Assembly (NCBI RefSeq): GCF_020193655.1
Contig: NZ_JADYVE010000006.1
Span: 124,001 to 188,000 of the forward strand
Direction of reading: 5' to 3'
DNA: 64,000 nt
Origin: Ensifer sp. IC3342
GTDB taxonomy: Bacteria; Pseudomonadota; Alphaproteobacteria; Rhizobiales; Rhizobiaceae
Shown one piece after another: positions 51,705-59,835 of the stretch; position 1 is the stretch's first letter; the number at the start of each line of letters is the position of its first letter. A program made the translations under genes and the position numbers. The notes under the pieces were generated by a model. It was not told where the DNA came from, made no database searches, and saw only the letters and a program-made list of their open reading frames with translations.

Positions 51705-52552
51705 GGCAGGCGCTCCGGATCGACCTTGATGGCTTTCAGATAGATCAGCGTGGCGGCGAGCGAGATGATCATGATCAGGACGGCGTAAGCGGCCGCGACG
51801 CCATAGTTCTGGTTCTGGTTCTGCCAATTGTAAGCCTCGCCGACGAGGACCGGGAAATTGCGCCCGCCGAGCGCATAGACGACCGCGAACACCTCGAAGG
51901 CGAGCACCGTCCGCAGGATGAGCGCGGATTGCAGCGCCGGCCTGATCAGCGGCAGTGTAATACGCCAGAAGCGCGTCCAGGCTCCGGCGCCGAAGATTTC
52001 GGCAGCCTCCTTGAACTCCCTCGGCACCTGGTTGAGGCCGGCGACGATGATGACCATGACAATCGCCGTGCCGCGCCAGATCTCGGCGACCGCGATGGCA
52101 AAGAAGAGCGCCACAGGCGTCTGGTATGAGAGCCAGCTCGCCTGCCGTTCGAGGACGCCGAGCCCGAGCAGCAGCGAGTTGAAATAGCCGCTGTTCTGCA
52201 GGATCGACAGCCAGACGAGACCGGCGGCGAGATCCGAGATGCCGAGCGGGATCGTCCAGACCCAGAGAATGGTCTCGCGGCCGCGGCCGACCTTGGCGAC
52301 CATCGTGCCCATGACGAGTGCGATGGCGAGCTGAACCGGCACGACCGCGATGGTCAGCAGGAACGTATTCTTGATCGAGCGGGTGAAGTTGATGTCGGCC
52401 ATCATGCGCTGGGCATTCGCCGGCGACGGCACGCCATTGTCCGAGAATGCCAGCCAGATCGTCTGCAGCAGCGGTACGATAAAGAGCAGCGCCAGGAAGG
52501 CGACGGACGGCAGGATCAGCAGATAGGGGATCCAGGATCGGTTGTTGGTCAT
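51701..52552 (-). CDS. Sugar ABC transporter permease (MalF type)
   Basis: This 283-residue permease starts with a long first membrane segment (YLLILPSVAFLALLFIVPLLQ) and has the EAA loop EFKEAAEIFGAGAWTRFWRITLPLI. It pairs with the second permease, whose start overlaps its stop by 4 bases. The start at 52552 has GGCGGGAGCC upstream. Starts further up give a leader without support. Confidence 0.92.
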   Translation of the reverse strand: MTNNRSWIPYLLILPSVAFLALLFIVPLLQTIWLAFSDNGVPSPANAQRMMADINFTRSIKNTFLLTIAVVPVQLAIALVMGTMVAKVGRGRETILWVWTIPLGISDLAAGLVWLSILQNSGYFNSLLLGLGVLERQASWLSYQTPVALFFAIAVAEIWRGTAIVMVIIVAGLNQVPREFKEAAEIFGAGAWTRFWRITLPLIRPALQSALILRTVLAFEVFAVVYALGGRNFPVLVGEAYNWQNQNQNYGVAAAYAVLIMIISLAATLIYLKAIKVDPERLP

Positions 52553-52617
52553 CGGCTCCCGCCTCGGAAGTTTCGATGAGGATGCCCGGACAATCCGCCC
52601 GGGCATCCTCGGGAGGA

Positions 52618-53892
52618 TTACTCGACGGGGCAGGGGCCATCGCTCTGGGCGTCCGGTGCCCAGCAGGGTGCCTTGGTGTCGGTCATCAGTTTGGCCAGGG
52701 TCTGGCCCTGCGCCTTGAGCACGTCGGCGATTGGCTCGTTCTGCAGCACGATGCGCTGGAAACTATCCATGTAGACCTTATTGAACTCGCCGCCCTTGTC
52801 GCCGAGGCCGACCGGCAGAAGCGAAATCAGCGCATCCTTGGAAGCCTGCGTTGCCGTCACCGCGCCGGCGAGCAGCGCGACACCCGGATCCAGGTCTTCA
52901 GGTAGCTTTATGTTGAGCGTCGGGAAGAAGCCGACCCGCGATGCGGTGAGGAGCTGGATGTCCGGCGTCGTAAGATGCTCGATGATCTTCGTGGCGCCAT
53001 CCTTGTCCGGTGCGCCCTTCGGGATCGCGAGACCGGCGACGACGGGCATGTAGCCGCGGCCCTTCGAACCGGCCGGTGCGGGGAAGACGACGTAATCGTC
53101 CGGAGCTGCGGAGATGGCGTTCTTCAGGCGCGCAACGTGATCCCAGGCGACCATGACCTCGCCGGCGGCCAGCGGTTCCTGCATGAAGTCGTAGTTGGTC
53201 GAATTCGGGTTCACATAGGCCCAGAGCGCCTTGAGCTTCTCCCAGCCAGCAGCCGCGTCGGCGCTTTGGAAGGTGCGCACCACGCCGCCCGTGAAGGACG
53301 GGTAGAAATAGCCCTGGAAGTAACGCGCCATCAGGCCTTTCGGACCGGCCGGGAAGCCGATCTGCGGCTGGCCTGTCGCTTCCTGCATCTTCTTGCCCCA
53401 CTCGATGAGCTGGTCATAGGTGAGGGCATTCACGTCGGCACCGGAAGGGAGGTATTGCAGGGCTTCCTTCTTGGCGGCCATGACATAGGTCGCCTGCATC
53501 CACGGGATGTATTGCTGGGTCGATTTGCCAAGCTTGCCGAGATCGAGCAGCGATTGCGGCATGCCGCCGGCCGCGAGCGTCTTGGCAAGGTCATCGAGCG
53601 GCTCGAGGGAATCCCTGTCGGCGAGCGGCGAAAGCTCACCGTGCAGCGCACCGACGAGGCTGACCGTGCGAGTGCCGGCCTGTCGCTCCGCCTCCATGCG
53701 CACCGCGAACTGTGGCGGCTCTTCGACGACGTAGTCGACGTCGCCGACATCCTGCAGCAGCTCCTCGCGAACTACAGTTGCCTCTTCGATCGGACGAAGC
53801 TGAGTGGACACAAAGACCGTCTGGGCGAGCACCGGCGAGGCAAAAGCCAGCATGGTAGAGGCCAAAATTCCGAGTGACATCAGGCGTTTCAT
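52618..53892 (-). CDS. Sugar ABC transporter substrate-binding protein
   Basis: This 424-residue protein is the periplasmic binding component of the importer. A Sec signal peptide (MKRLMSLGILASTMLAFASPVLAQ) cuts near residue 24. The mature part follows the family 1 extracellular solute-binding pattern (VSLVGALHGELSPLADRDSLEPLDDL, PGVALLAGAVTATQASKDALISLLP). It is the second gene, between the LacI regulator and the first permease. Ligand class is inferred from the operon only: a small glycoside handled by a GH63-like hydrolase. Confidence 0.92.
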   Translation of the reverse strand: MKRLMSLGILASTMLAFASPVLAQTVFVSTQLRPIEEATVVREELLQDVGDVDYVVEEPPQFAVRMEAERQAGTRTVSLVGALHGELSPLADRDSLEPLDDLAKTLAAGGMPQSLLDLGKLGKSTQQYIPWMQATYVMAAKKEALQYLPSGADVNALTYDQLIEWGKKMQEATGQPQIGFPAGPKGLMARYFQGYFYPSFTGGVVRTFQSADAAAGWEKLKALWAYVNPNSTNYDFMQEPLAAGEVMVAWDHVARLKNAISAAPDDYVVFPAPAGSKGRGYMPVVAGLAIPKGAPDKDGATKIIEHLTTPDIQLLTASRVGFFPTLNIKLPEDLDPGVALLAGAVTATQASKDALISLLPVGLGDKGGEFNKVYMDSFQRIVLQNEPIADVLKAQGQTLAKLMTDTKAPCWAPDAQSDGPCPVE

Positions 53893-53932
53893 CTTCTCCT
53901 CCTTCGTTATTCTTGTTCGCGGTCAAATGCTG

Positions 53933-54943
53933 TTATGCCGTCACGCGCGGGCGGCGGTGGCTGTCGCGGTCGACGAATTCGATCGCGTGCAACTCCTGGA
54001 GTTGCGCCGCCGGTTCGCCGGCAATGGCGCGAAGCAGCAGGGAGGCAAAGCTCGCCCCGAGGTTCTCGCCAGTCATGCGCATGGTCGAAAGCGATGGGCT
54101 CGTATAGGCGCCGATCGGCAGGTCGTCGTGGCCAACGATGCTGATGTGATCGCCGCCGTCGATCTCGCGCAATGCCCGGAGCGCGCCGACCGCCATTTCG
54201 TCGGTGGCGCAGACGAGCGCAGTCGGCCCCGAAGGGCGCCGCAGCAGATCAAGGGCTGCGAGATACCCGCCCTGTTCGGTCGGCGCGCCCTCGGCGCAGA
54301 GGTCGGATTCGAGGCCTGCATCATCCATGGCCGCCTGCCAGCCCATACGGCGCACATGCGCGAAGTAGTATTCCTGCGGGCCGGCGATATGGCCGATGCG
54401 GCGGTGACCGGTGGCCTGGAAGCGCCGGGTCGCGGCGAGGAACCCGGCAAAGCCGTCGCCGTCGATATAGGGATGCGGCTCGAGGCTTTCGGTGCGGCCG
54501 TTGGTGACGAAGGGGATGCCGCGCGACTGCAGGAATTCGACGCGCTCATCGCGCCGCTTGGTGCGCACCAGCAGCATGGCGTCGACACGGCGGCCATCGA
54601 CAAAGCGACGGCAGATCTCCACCTCGCTCTCGCCGCGCGGAACGGGTGCGATGACGAGGTTCAGGCCTGCGCTCGCCAGGTGTTCGGCGCAGCCGGAAAG
54701 CATGTCGAGGAAGTGCGGCGGACCGATATGGCCGGGATCGGCCGGCAGCGTGACCGCGACCAGTTCGGCACGCTGCTTGCGGAGCCTGCGGGCGGATGCG
54801 TTCGGCCGGTAGCCTGCCTTCTCTGCGGCCTCGCGCACCCGCTCGCGGGTGGCCGCAGAGACGTCTGAATAGCCGTCGAGCGCACGGGAAACCGTCGTGA
54901 TCGACAGTCCAAGCGATTGCGCGAGCTGTTTCAGGTTCGCCAA
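53933..54943 (-). CDS. LacI family transcriptional regulator
   Basis: This 336-residue protein is a LacI-type repressor. The HTH reads NLKQLAQSLGLSITTVSRAL, with the hinge ERVREAAEKAGYRPN, then a sugar-binding core. TTG at 54943 gives the usual MANLKQLA start and has GGGAG 8 bases upstream. The GTG at 54952 overlaps that site and is less likely. It is the first gene of the operon (SBP 40 bp after it). Two palindromes upstream are its likely operators. The repressor probably releases them when the imported sugar is present. Confidence 0.92.
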   Translation of the reverse strand: MANLKQLAQSLGLSITTVSRALDGYSDVSAATRERVREAAEKAGYRPNASARRLRKQRAELVAVTLPADPGHIGPPHFLDMLSGCAEHLASAGLNLVIAPVPRGESEVEICRRFVDGRRVDAMLLVRTKRRDERVEFLQSRGIPFVTNGRTESLEPHPYIDGDGFAGFLAATRRFQATGHRRIGHIAGPQEYYFAHVRRMGWQAAMDDAGLESDLCAEGAPTEQGGYLAALDLLRRPSGPTALVCATDEMAVGALRALREIDGGDHISIVGHDDLPIGAYTSPSLSTMRMTGENLGASFASLLLRAIAGEPAAQLQELHAIEFVDRDSHRRPRVTA

Positions 54944-54974
54944 TGGTCTCACTCCCTAGAGTGAAGAATTCTCT

Positions 54975-54984
54975 AAAACGTTTT
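54975..54984. promoter_or_regulatory. LacI operator, proximal copy
   Basis: The core aaaacgtttt is a 10-bp palindrome of the CG-centred LacI/GalR type, flanked taaaacgttttg. It lies between the likely -35 (ttgact on the - strand, 54988-54993) and the regulator's start. Confidence 0.75.
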
Positions 54985-54987
54985 GGG

Positions 54988-54993
54988 AGTCAA
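54988..54993 (-). promoter_or_regulatory. Probable -35 box of the LacI/ABC operon
   Basis: On the - strand this reads TTGACT, between the two operators. A -10 like AATTCT is at the expected distance downstream (17 bases). Binding at either operator would block polymerase. Confidence 0.45.
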
Positions 54994-54994
54994 G

Positions 54995-55008
54995 CCAAAA
55001 CGTTTTGG
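54995..55008. promoter_or_regulatory. LacI operator, distal copy
   Basis: A perfect 14-bp palindrome (ccaaaacgttttgg) is centred 22 bp, about two helical turns, from the first copy. Same core, so the two can bind repressor dimers on one face of the DNA. Confidence 0.8.
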
Positions 55009-55541
55009 GTCGTACGTGGCGCATCGCCTGTGGGCATAATGAGCCCTCAGTGGCCTGGAAGGAGTGGGTTGATCGTTCCGACGCCGAGGCTGGCGGAGGA
55101 GAATGGCCGGGCGAAGGTGAGTAAAACGGGCATCCGCGTCTGCGGCGCTTTCGCGAATCGGTGCGTTGATGATTGAAAAGAAAGCCTGGCGCCGATGCAT
55201 CAGCGACAGGCTATATCGGGACGCGATACCCGGCGATGCGCTTGGGAGGAATCGCATCGCATAACTGTCGTATAATTCACATTTGCTCAAAAATAAAGCA
55301 AAATTACAGATGCCCAATCGGTTGGCAAAAGAGCGGCCGCTTGCCTTGTAGTATGGCTCGCCTCCAGCCATCGGTGTCGTGTCACTAGCCGACGATAAAC
55401 TTACGCCTATCTGCCGGAAGCGCGGGTCATAGGTGTGACCCACCAGGACTGGGGAAAGGCTCGCGAACAAAAAAGGTCGGGGCAAACCCGACCTTCCTGC
55501 AGCCATTGCCGGTACATCCGTGGTCAATGGCGAGCTGCGAC
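55009..55541. other. Intergenic region upstream of the LacI operon
   Basis: These 533 bp hold no gene I can support. There is an inverted repeat gcgatgcg/cgcatcgc at 55233-55260 with a 12-base loop, a tataat hexamer at 55271-55276 on the + strand without a clear -35, and the terminator described at 55473-55495. Small open frames in either strand lack ribosome sites. Confidence 0.5.
55473..55495 (-). terminator. Terminator of the small hypothetical gene
   Basis: A 9-bp perfect stem (aaggtcggg at 55473-55481, cccgacctt at 55487-55495) with loop gcaaa is followed on the - strand by TTTTTGTT. It lies 47 bp past the stop of the gene at 55542-55757. Confidence 0.85.
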
Positions 55542-55757
55542 CTATGTAACCTGCGATCGTGACGGGAGCGTGACATGCAGCGCCGGTCGTCCCAACTCCC
55601 TTTCCCATCCCTTGCTGGCGCAGGCGTCGTCTGAAGAAATGGTCGACAAGATTGTGGCGAGAAGGGTGCGGAGGTCGATTTGCGCGATTGCGCCCGTTCT
55701 GCGAGCGGCGCGGGCACGGCGTTCCACATCTGCGTGACGGAAAGCGGCTCGGCTCAT
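55542..55757 (-). CDS. Small hypothetical protein
   Basis: This 71-residue open frame begins MSRAAFRHADVERRARAARR and continues IDLRTLLATILSTISS. The ATG at 55757 has AAGGGG 9 bases upstream and a terminator stands 47 bp past its stop, so it looks like a real short transcript. I do not recognise a family. An N-terminal arginine-rich helix and a middle hydrophobic stretch are visible. It lies directly downstream of tRNA-Val on the same strand, after the hairpin that ends the tRNA. Confidence 0.5.
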   Translation of the reverse strand: MSRAAFRHADVERRARAARRTGAIAQIDLRTLLATILSTISSDDACASKGWERELGRPALHVTLPSRSQVT

Positions 55758-55803
55758 TGCTAATCCCCTTGTATGAGGTTCAGTGAACCCAAGGGGCGCT
55801 ATG

Positions 55804-55838
55804 CAAAAAAGGCCCTCGATTTCTCGAAAGGCCCTTAA
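55804..55838 (-). terminator. Terminator after tRNA-Val
   Basis: The imperfect hairpin of aagggcc... and ...ggcccttttt (with an inner tcga/tcga pair) is followed on the - strand by six T, about 16 bp after the tRNA 3' end. Confidence 0.65.
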
Positions 55839-55853
55839 AATCAGAAACTTGGA

Positions 55854-55928
<75 letters not shown>

Positions 55929-56208
55929 ATCCGATGCGGCGCATAGACCACAAAACCCTCATCCGCGTCAATAGGCATTTCGAAGGTTTTTTCACAGAAT
56001 TTTCGGTGACGTTCACTGGGCGTATTTCTCAGCGAAACACCTTCGCTCGATGCCTGAGCTGCGCGGGCTCTTCCGATAAGCTATTGAAATGAAATGACGA
56101 AGGCTGCGGCCGATCAACAGGGTATCAGCGGCAGCCTCGAAGCAGTGCGCGCCCGCCCGGAGTTGGCGGGCCAACAATTTCAACAGGTCCGTGCTGGCGA
56201 GGGGGCCG

Positions 56209-56571
56209 TCAGGCCGCCAGCATCTTGTTGACCTCGTTGACGAGGTCGCGCAGGTGGAAGGGCTTGGAAAGGACCTTGGCATCCTTCGGCGCCTTCGAAT
56301 CAGGGTTCAGCGCCACCGCGGCAAAGCCGGTGATGAACATCACCTTGAGGTCCGGGTCGAGTTCGGTGGCCCGGCGCGCCAGTTCGATGCCGTCCATCTC
56401 CGGCATGACGATGTCGGTCAAGAGAAGCGAAAAGGGTTCTTCGCGAAGCCGGTCGTAGGCGCTGGCGCCATTGTCGTAGGACAGGACCTTATAGCCAGCC
56501 TTTTCCAGCGCCTTCACGAGGAAGCGGCGCATATCGTTATCGTCTTCAGCAAGGAGGATTTTCGCAGTCAT
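56209..56571 (-). CDS. cpdR1: CpdR-type response regulator
   Basis: This 120-residue protein is a stand-alone receiver domain. The acidic pocket is E9, D10 and D11, the phosphorylated aspartate is D53 (LLLTDIVMPEMDG), and K102 in LSKPFHLRDL is the conserved lysine. Length and the tail VNEVNKMLAA match CpdR. In S. meliloti and Caulobacter CpdR, when unphosphorylated, guides the ClpXP protease to cell-cycle substrates such as CtrA and is needed in S. meliloti for normal bacteroid development. It is a single-gene unit divergent from the amidohydrolase. Confidence 0.93.
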   Translation of the reverse strand: MTAKILLAEDDNDMRRFLVKALEKAGYKVLSYDNGASAYDRLREEPFSLLLTDIVMPEMDGIELARRATELDPDLKVMFITGFAAVALNPDSKAPKDAKVLSKPFHLRDLVNEVNKMLAA

Positions 56572-56763
56572 GAATTCGGCCGTGGCTACTTCTTTTCAAT
56601 GCTTGTGGAGTGCGGCAGCTTAGCAAACCGCAACATGGTAAACATCTGGTGAACAGGGCGGATCCATGCCCTGTTTCCAGCGAGATGTCACTATGGACAC
56701 AGAGGCGACCAACTGGCAACATGATCCGAACAGCAAGATCCGGACATGGTAAAAAGGGTTGCG

Positions 56764-57645
56764 ATGGGGGAAGCAGTCGAGCGGGAGTTTTTCGAGGTAC
56801 TGGAACCCGCAAGTCAGCGGATCCCCTTTGTGTTCAATTCCCCGCATAGCGGTCGATTTTATCCGCAGTCCTTTCTTGATCAGTCGCGACTCGATGCGCA
56901 TTCGATCCGCCGTTCGGAAGATCACTTCGTCGATGAACTATTTCAGAACGCGACCTTTCTGGGTGCGCCGCTGCTTCGCGCCCATTTCCCCCGCGCTTTT
57001 CTCGATGTCAACCGCGAACCCTACGAACTCGACCCGCGCATGTTCGAAGGGCAGTTGCCGCCGCATGCTAACATAAGCTCCATGCGGGTCGCCGGCGGGC
57101 TTGGGACCGTGCCGCGCCTTGTCGCAGAGAATATGGAGATCTATCGTGGCCGGTTTCCGGTCGAGGAAGCGCTGACGCGCATCGAGTCGATCTATAAGCC
57201 CTATCATGCGACGCTCAGGAAGCTGATCGCCCGAACCCATGTCCAGTTCGGGATGTCGGTGCTCATTGATTGCCATTCGATGCCCGGCAATGTTCACCTT
57301 CCGGGCAGCAGCCAGCGGCCGGACTTCATTGTCGGCGATCGGTATGGGACGAGTGCGGCGGGCGAGTTGTCGCGCACCGCTGTCAGCCTGCTCGAGCAGC
57401 TTGGTTATGTTGTCGCGCGCAACAAGCCCTATGCCGGCGGATTCATCACCGAGCATTATGGCCGGCCGACGCGCGGACTGCACGCGCTCCAGATCGAGAT
57501 CAACCGCAGTCTCTATGTCGACGAAGTGACCCTCGTCAAAAAGCCGGGATTTGCCGCCCTGACGGCCGACCTTACGACGTTCATCGCCGCACTTGCACAA
57601 CATGTCGAGGAATATGGGGCCTATCTGCCCCTCGCGGCAGAATAG
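56764..57645 (+). CDS. N-formylglutamate amidohydrolase family protein
   Basis: This 293-residue protein matches the N-formylglutamate amidohydrolase family (HutG-like zinc amidase). It shows FVFNSPHSGRFYP near the start, IDCHSMPGN in the middle, whose aspartate and histidine are probable metal or catalytic residues, and GGFITEHYGRPTRGLHALQIEINR later. Family members release formate from N-formyl amino acids. No hut genes are near, so a role in histidine breakdown is not shown. The ATG at 56764 with AAAAAGGG upstream is preferred. Another ATG at 56746 adds six residues. It ends just before the sRNA gene on the other strand. Confidence 0.85.
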   Translation: MGEAVEREFFEVLEPASQRIPFVFNSPHSGRFYPQSFLDQSRLDAHSIRRSEDHFVDELFQNATFLGAPLLRAHFPRAFLDVNREPYELDPRMFEGQLPPHANISSMRVAGGLGTVPRLVAENMEIYRGRFPVEEALTRIESIYKPYHATLRKLIARTHVQFGMSVLIDCHSMPGNVHLPGSSQRPDFIVGDRYGTSAAGELSRTAVSLLEQLGYVVARNKPYAGGFITEHYGRPTRGLHALQIEINRSLYVDEVTLVKKPGFAALTADLTTFIAALAQHVEEYGAYLPLAAE

Positions 57646-57662
57646 CGCGCGGCCCGTCGCTC

Positions 57663-57743
57663 AAAAAGAACCGCGCCAGCGGCGCGGTCAAGTCTAGGGA
57701 GGAAACACCCAAGGAGGGTATTTGCAGCCACGAGTGACTGCTC
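57663..57743 (-). ncRNA. mmgR: MmgR/suhB-type sRNA (alpha-r8 family)
   Basis: The - strand reads as a compact RNA of about 77-81 bases. A 5' hairpin of gcag/ctgc type starts it. A second hairpin accc-tcctt-gggt follows, then the unpaired stretch TTTCCTCCCT, and last a terminator hairpin accgcgcc-gct-ggcgcggt followed by TTCTTTTT. This arrangement, the ten-base TTTCCTCCCT core, and the position between an N-formylglutamate amidohydrolase gene and a suhB/hisN-like gene match the published S. meliloti sRNA MmgR (Rfam suhB RNA), which limits polyhydroxybutyrate accumulation under nitrogen starvation and binds Hfq. The exact 5' end is inferred from the promoter. Confidence 0.85.
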
Positions 57744-57747
57744 AAAA

Positions 57748-57776
57748 ACTCTAATGTTGCGCTGCACAAATGTCAA
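57748..57776 (-). promoter_or_regulatory. Promoter of the MmgR-like sRNA
   Basis: On the - strand a perfect -35 TTGACA (57771-57776) and a -10 TAGAGT (57748-57753) are 17 bases apart. This predicts transcription beginning near 57741-57743, at the first hairpin of the sRNA. Confidence 0.75.
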
Positions 57777-57956
57777 GTTGTGAGGGCGAAATCTTTCGCA
57801 GGCGCAACGGGAAATTCTCCTAAACCGAAGGGCGATGCGCGCGCGAATCGAGACCGCACTCGCCGGCCTCTATCTGCTCGAACTCCGGTGTTCTTGCCTT
57901 TCGATCAAATTCGTCTAATCAGATCGCCTTCCCCTTTCTTTCTTCGAGAGAGCGAC

Positions 57957-58751
57957 ATGTTGCCGGACCGCGCCTTTTTCGACCGCCTCGCCGATGCCGC
58001 CAAAGCGGAGACAATGCCGCGTTTTCGGACCGGCACCAGTGTCGTCAACAAACTGGAAGGCGGGTTCGACCCCGTCACGGAGGCGGACAGGTCGGCCGAA
58101 GCGGCGATCCGGGTTCTGATCGAAGATGCGTTTCCGCAGCACGGCATTTTGGGCGAAGAGCACGGCAATGTCGGTCTCGAGCGCGAACATGTCTGGGTCA
58201 TCGATCCGATCGACGGGACGCGTGCCTTCATTTCCGGCCTTCCCGTCTGGGGAACGCTGATCGGCCTCTACCGCAACGGCAAGGCCGTGATGGGCTTGAT
58301 GGACCAGCCTTTCACTGGCGAACGCTACTTTGCCGACGGCGAGAAGGCGACCTATCGCGGCCCCGGTGGCGAGAAAGTGCTTTCGACTCGTGCCTGCGAT
58401 GCGCTCTCGGATGCGGTGCTGTTCACAACCTCGCCGCACCTTTATAGCGGCGCTCTCAAGGAACGCTACGAGGCGTTGCAGGCGAAGGTGCGGCTCTTCC
58501 GCTATGGCTGCGACTGCTATGCCTTCGCGCTGCTTGCATCCGGCCACGTCGACATTGTGATCGAATGCGGATTGAAGCCCTATGACGTCGGCGGTCTCAT
58601 TCCGTTGATCGAACAGGCTGGCGGCATTGTCACCAATTGGCAGGGCGGGGCGGCGGAAATGGGCGGAGAGATCATCGCCGCCGGCAGTCGCGAGATCCAC
58701 GCGCAGGCGCTGGAAATACTACAGCGCCGCGCGTCCGACGGGACGCGCTGA
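57957..58751 (+). CDS. hisN: Inositol monophosphatase family (histidinol-phosphatase-like)
   Basis: This 264-residue protein belongs to the lithium-sensitive phosphatases. Metal sites are GEEHG near 66-70 and DPIDGT at 83-88, with the C-terminal GLKPYDVGGLIPLIEQAGG. Relatives of this form in rhizobia and actinobacteria are annotated as histidinol-phosphatase (HisN) or as SuhB, so the substrate is not certain from sequence. The ATG at 57957 gives the family start MLPDRAFFDRL. The frame is open 177 bp further up without coding signs. The sRNA gene lies upstream in antiparallel orientation. Confidence 0.87.
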   Translation: MLPDRAFFDRLADAAKAETMPRFRTGTSVVNKLEGGFDPVTEADRSAEAAIRVLIEDAFPQHGILGEEHGNVGLEREHVWVIDPIDGTRAFISGLPVWGTLIGLYRNGKAVMGLMDQPFTGERYFADGEKATYRGPGGEKVLSTRACDALSDAVLFTTSPHLYSGALKERYEALQAKVRLFRYGCDCYAFALLASGHVDIVIECGLKPYDVGGLIPLIEQAGGIVTNWQGGAAEMGGEIIAAGSREIHAQALEILQRRASDGTR

Positions 58752-58756
58752 GGTTA

Positions 58757-58850
58757 CTGTAGCACTTTGAATTGCTGCATGTTTTGCTCTCTAAATCGGC
58801 TGCGATTTAAGGAAACATGCAGTAGATCGATTCCGATTTACGGAATCATG
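58757..58850. repeat. Rhizobial palindromic repeat, inverted partial copy 3
   Basis: The block ctgtagcactttgaattgctgc at 58757-58778 is the inverse of the start of the copies at 6561 and 41554. It is followed by a hairpin of ctgcatgttt (58775-58784) with aaacatgcag (58813-58822), and inside it taaatcg/cgattta. The tail to 58850 repeats gattccgattta...ggaatcatgcc. It overlaps the very end of the alpha/beta hydrolase gene and follows hisN. Confidence 0.65.
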
Positions 58851-59835
58851 CCATGGGAACCAAACTTTCCTCGAATTGATGGGGCGCCTCGCCGGCATTC
58901 TCGGACCCCGGCAGGAACGCGAAAATCGCGGCCATCACCTGGGCGCGATAACGGTCGGCTTCTTGAAAGAGCTCGTGACGCGCGCCGTCGATCGGGATCA
59001 TGTGCCCGGCGCGGAAGTTGCGCGACAGGAATTCGACAGCAAGATGCGGCACGAGGCGGTCGGCTGTCGGCGCCAGGATGATGGTCGGCACAGTGACCCG
59101 TGTCAGATGCTCGCGACGCAGGACGCGCCGCATTGCCTGGAAAGTCTCGCGCAGCCATCGGGCGGTTGGCGGTCCTACCCGCAATCGCGGGCAGGCATCG
59201 GTCAGCGCCTGGTTGCGCGCAAAGCGGCGCGCGTCTGCCGTCAGGACGTTATTCGCGAAGGGAAGGTTGCCCTTGTCGCGATGGAGCGGCAGTCTTCCCA
59301 AGCCGAGCCAGTCCATTATCGTCGCGATTGCAAAAATGTTTCGCTGGCCGACGGCCTGGCCACTGAGACCGACGAAAGGAGCGAGCAGCACCATGCGATC
59401 GATCCGGCTTGCGAGCATCGGCGCCAGCGACAGCGCCACGAGCGCGCCCATTGAGTGGGCGACGATGGAGAACGGCAGGCGTGTATCGGGCAGGACGATC
59501 TGCTCGAGGAAGATCATGAGATCGCGCTCGTAGTCGGAAAAATGAGCGACATGGCCGCGACCGGGTTGGCGTAGCAACCGTTCTGAGCCGCCCTGGCCGC
59601 GCCAATCGAAGGTGGCGACCCAGAAACCGGCAGCGGTGAGATCAGCGATCGTCTCGAAATACTTCTCGATCGCCTCGTTGCGCCCCGGCAGCAGCACGAT
59701 GGTGCCGCGGGCAACCGAGGCTTCCGTCTTGAAAACCGCATAGCGGATCTTGCGGTTGCCGACCCCATCGAAAAAGCCCGCCGCATATTTGCCCGGTATC
59801 GGGTTGTCCGGCATCGTATAGAGGATCGTAATCAT
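58846..59835 (-). CDS. Alpha/beta hydrolase (lysophospholipase/monoglyceride lipase-like)
   Basis: This 329-residue protein is an alpha/beta-hydrolase of the serine aminopeptidase S33/monoglyceride lipase type. The nucleophile elbow is AHSMGA (S128), the acid D259 (APTADRLVP) and the histidine H287 (DGARHELF). The segment ATFDWRGQGGSERL is typical of lysophospholipase-like members. No signal peptide is seen. It is monocistronic, and its 5' leader contains an unexplained terminator hairpin (59963-60007). The ribosome site before the ATG at 59835 is weak, so the start may be off by a few codons. Confidence 0.83.
   Translation of the reverse strand: MITILYTMPDNPIPGKYAAGFFDGVGNRKIRYAVFKTEASVARGTIVLLPGRNEAIEKYFETIADLTAAGFWVATFDWRGQGGSERLLRQPGRGHVAHFSDYERDLMIFLEQIVLPDTRLPFSIVAHSMGALVALSLAPMLASRIDRMVLLAPFVGLSGQAVGQRNIFAIATIMDWLGLGRLPLHRDKGNLPFANNVLTADARRFARNQALTDACPRLRVGPPTARWLRETFQAMRRVLRREHLTRVTVPTIILAPTADRLVPHLAVEFLSRNFRAGHMIPIDGARHELFQEADRYRAQVMAAIFAFLPGSENAGEAPHQFEESLVPMA

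Larger units (their letters stand above)
57646..57956. other. Intergenic region between amidohydrolase and hisN-like gene
   Basis: These 311 bp hold an sRNA gene on the - strand with its own promoter (below). The remaining 180 bp to 57957 include a run of pyrimidines ahead of the hisN-like gene (tttctttcttcgagagag) and its ribosome site. No other open frame is credible. Confidence 0.6.
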
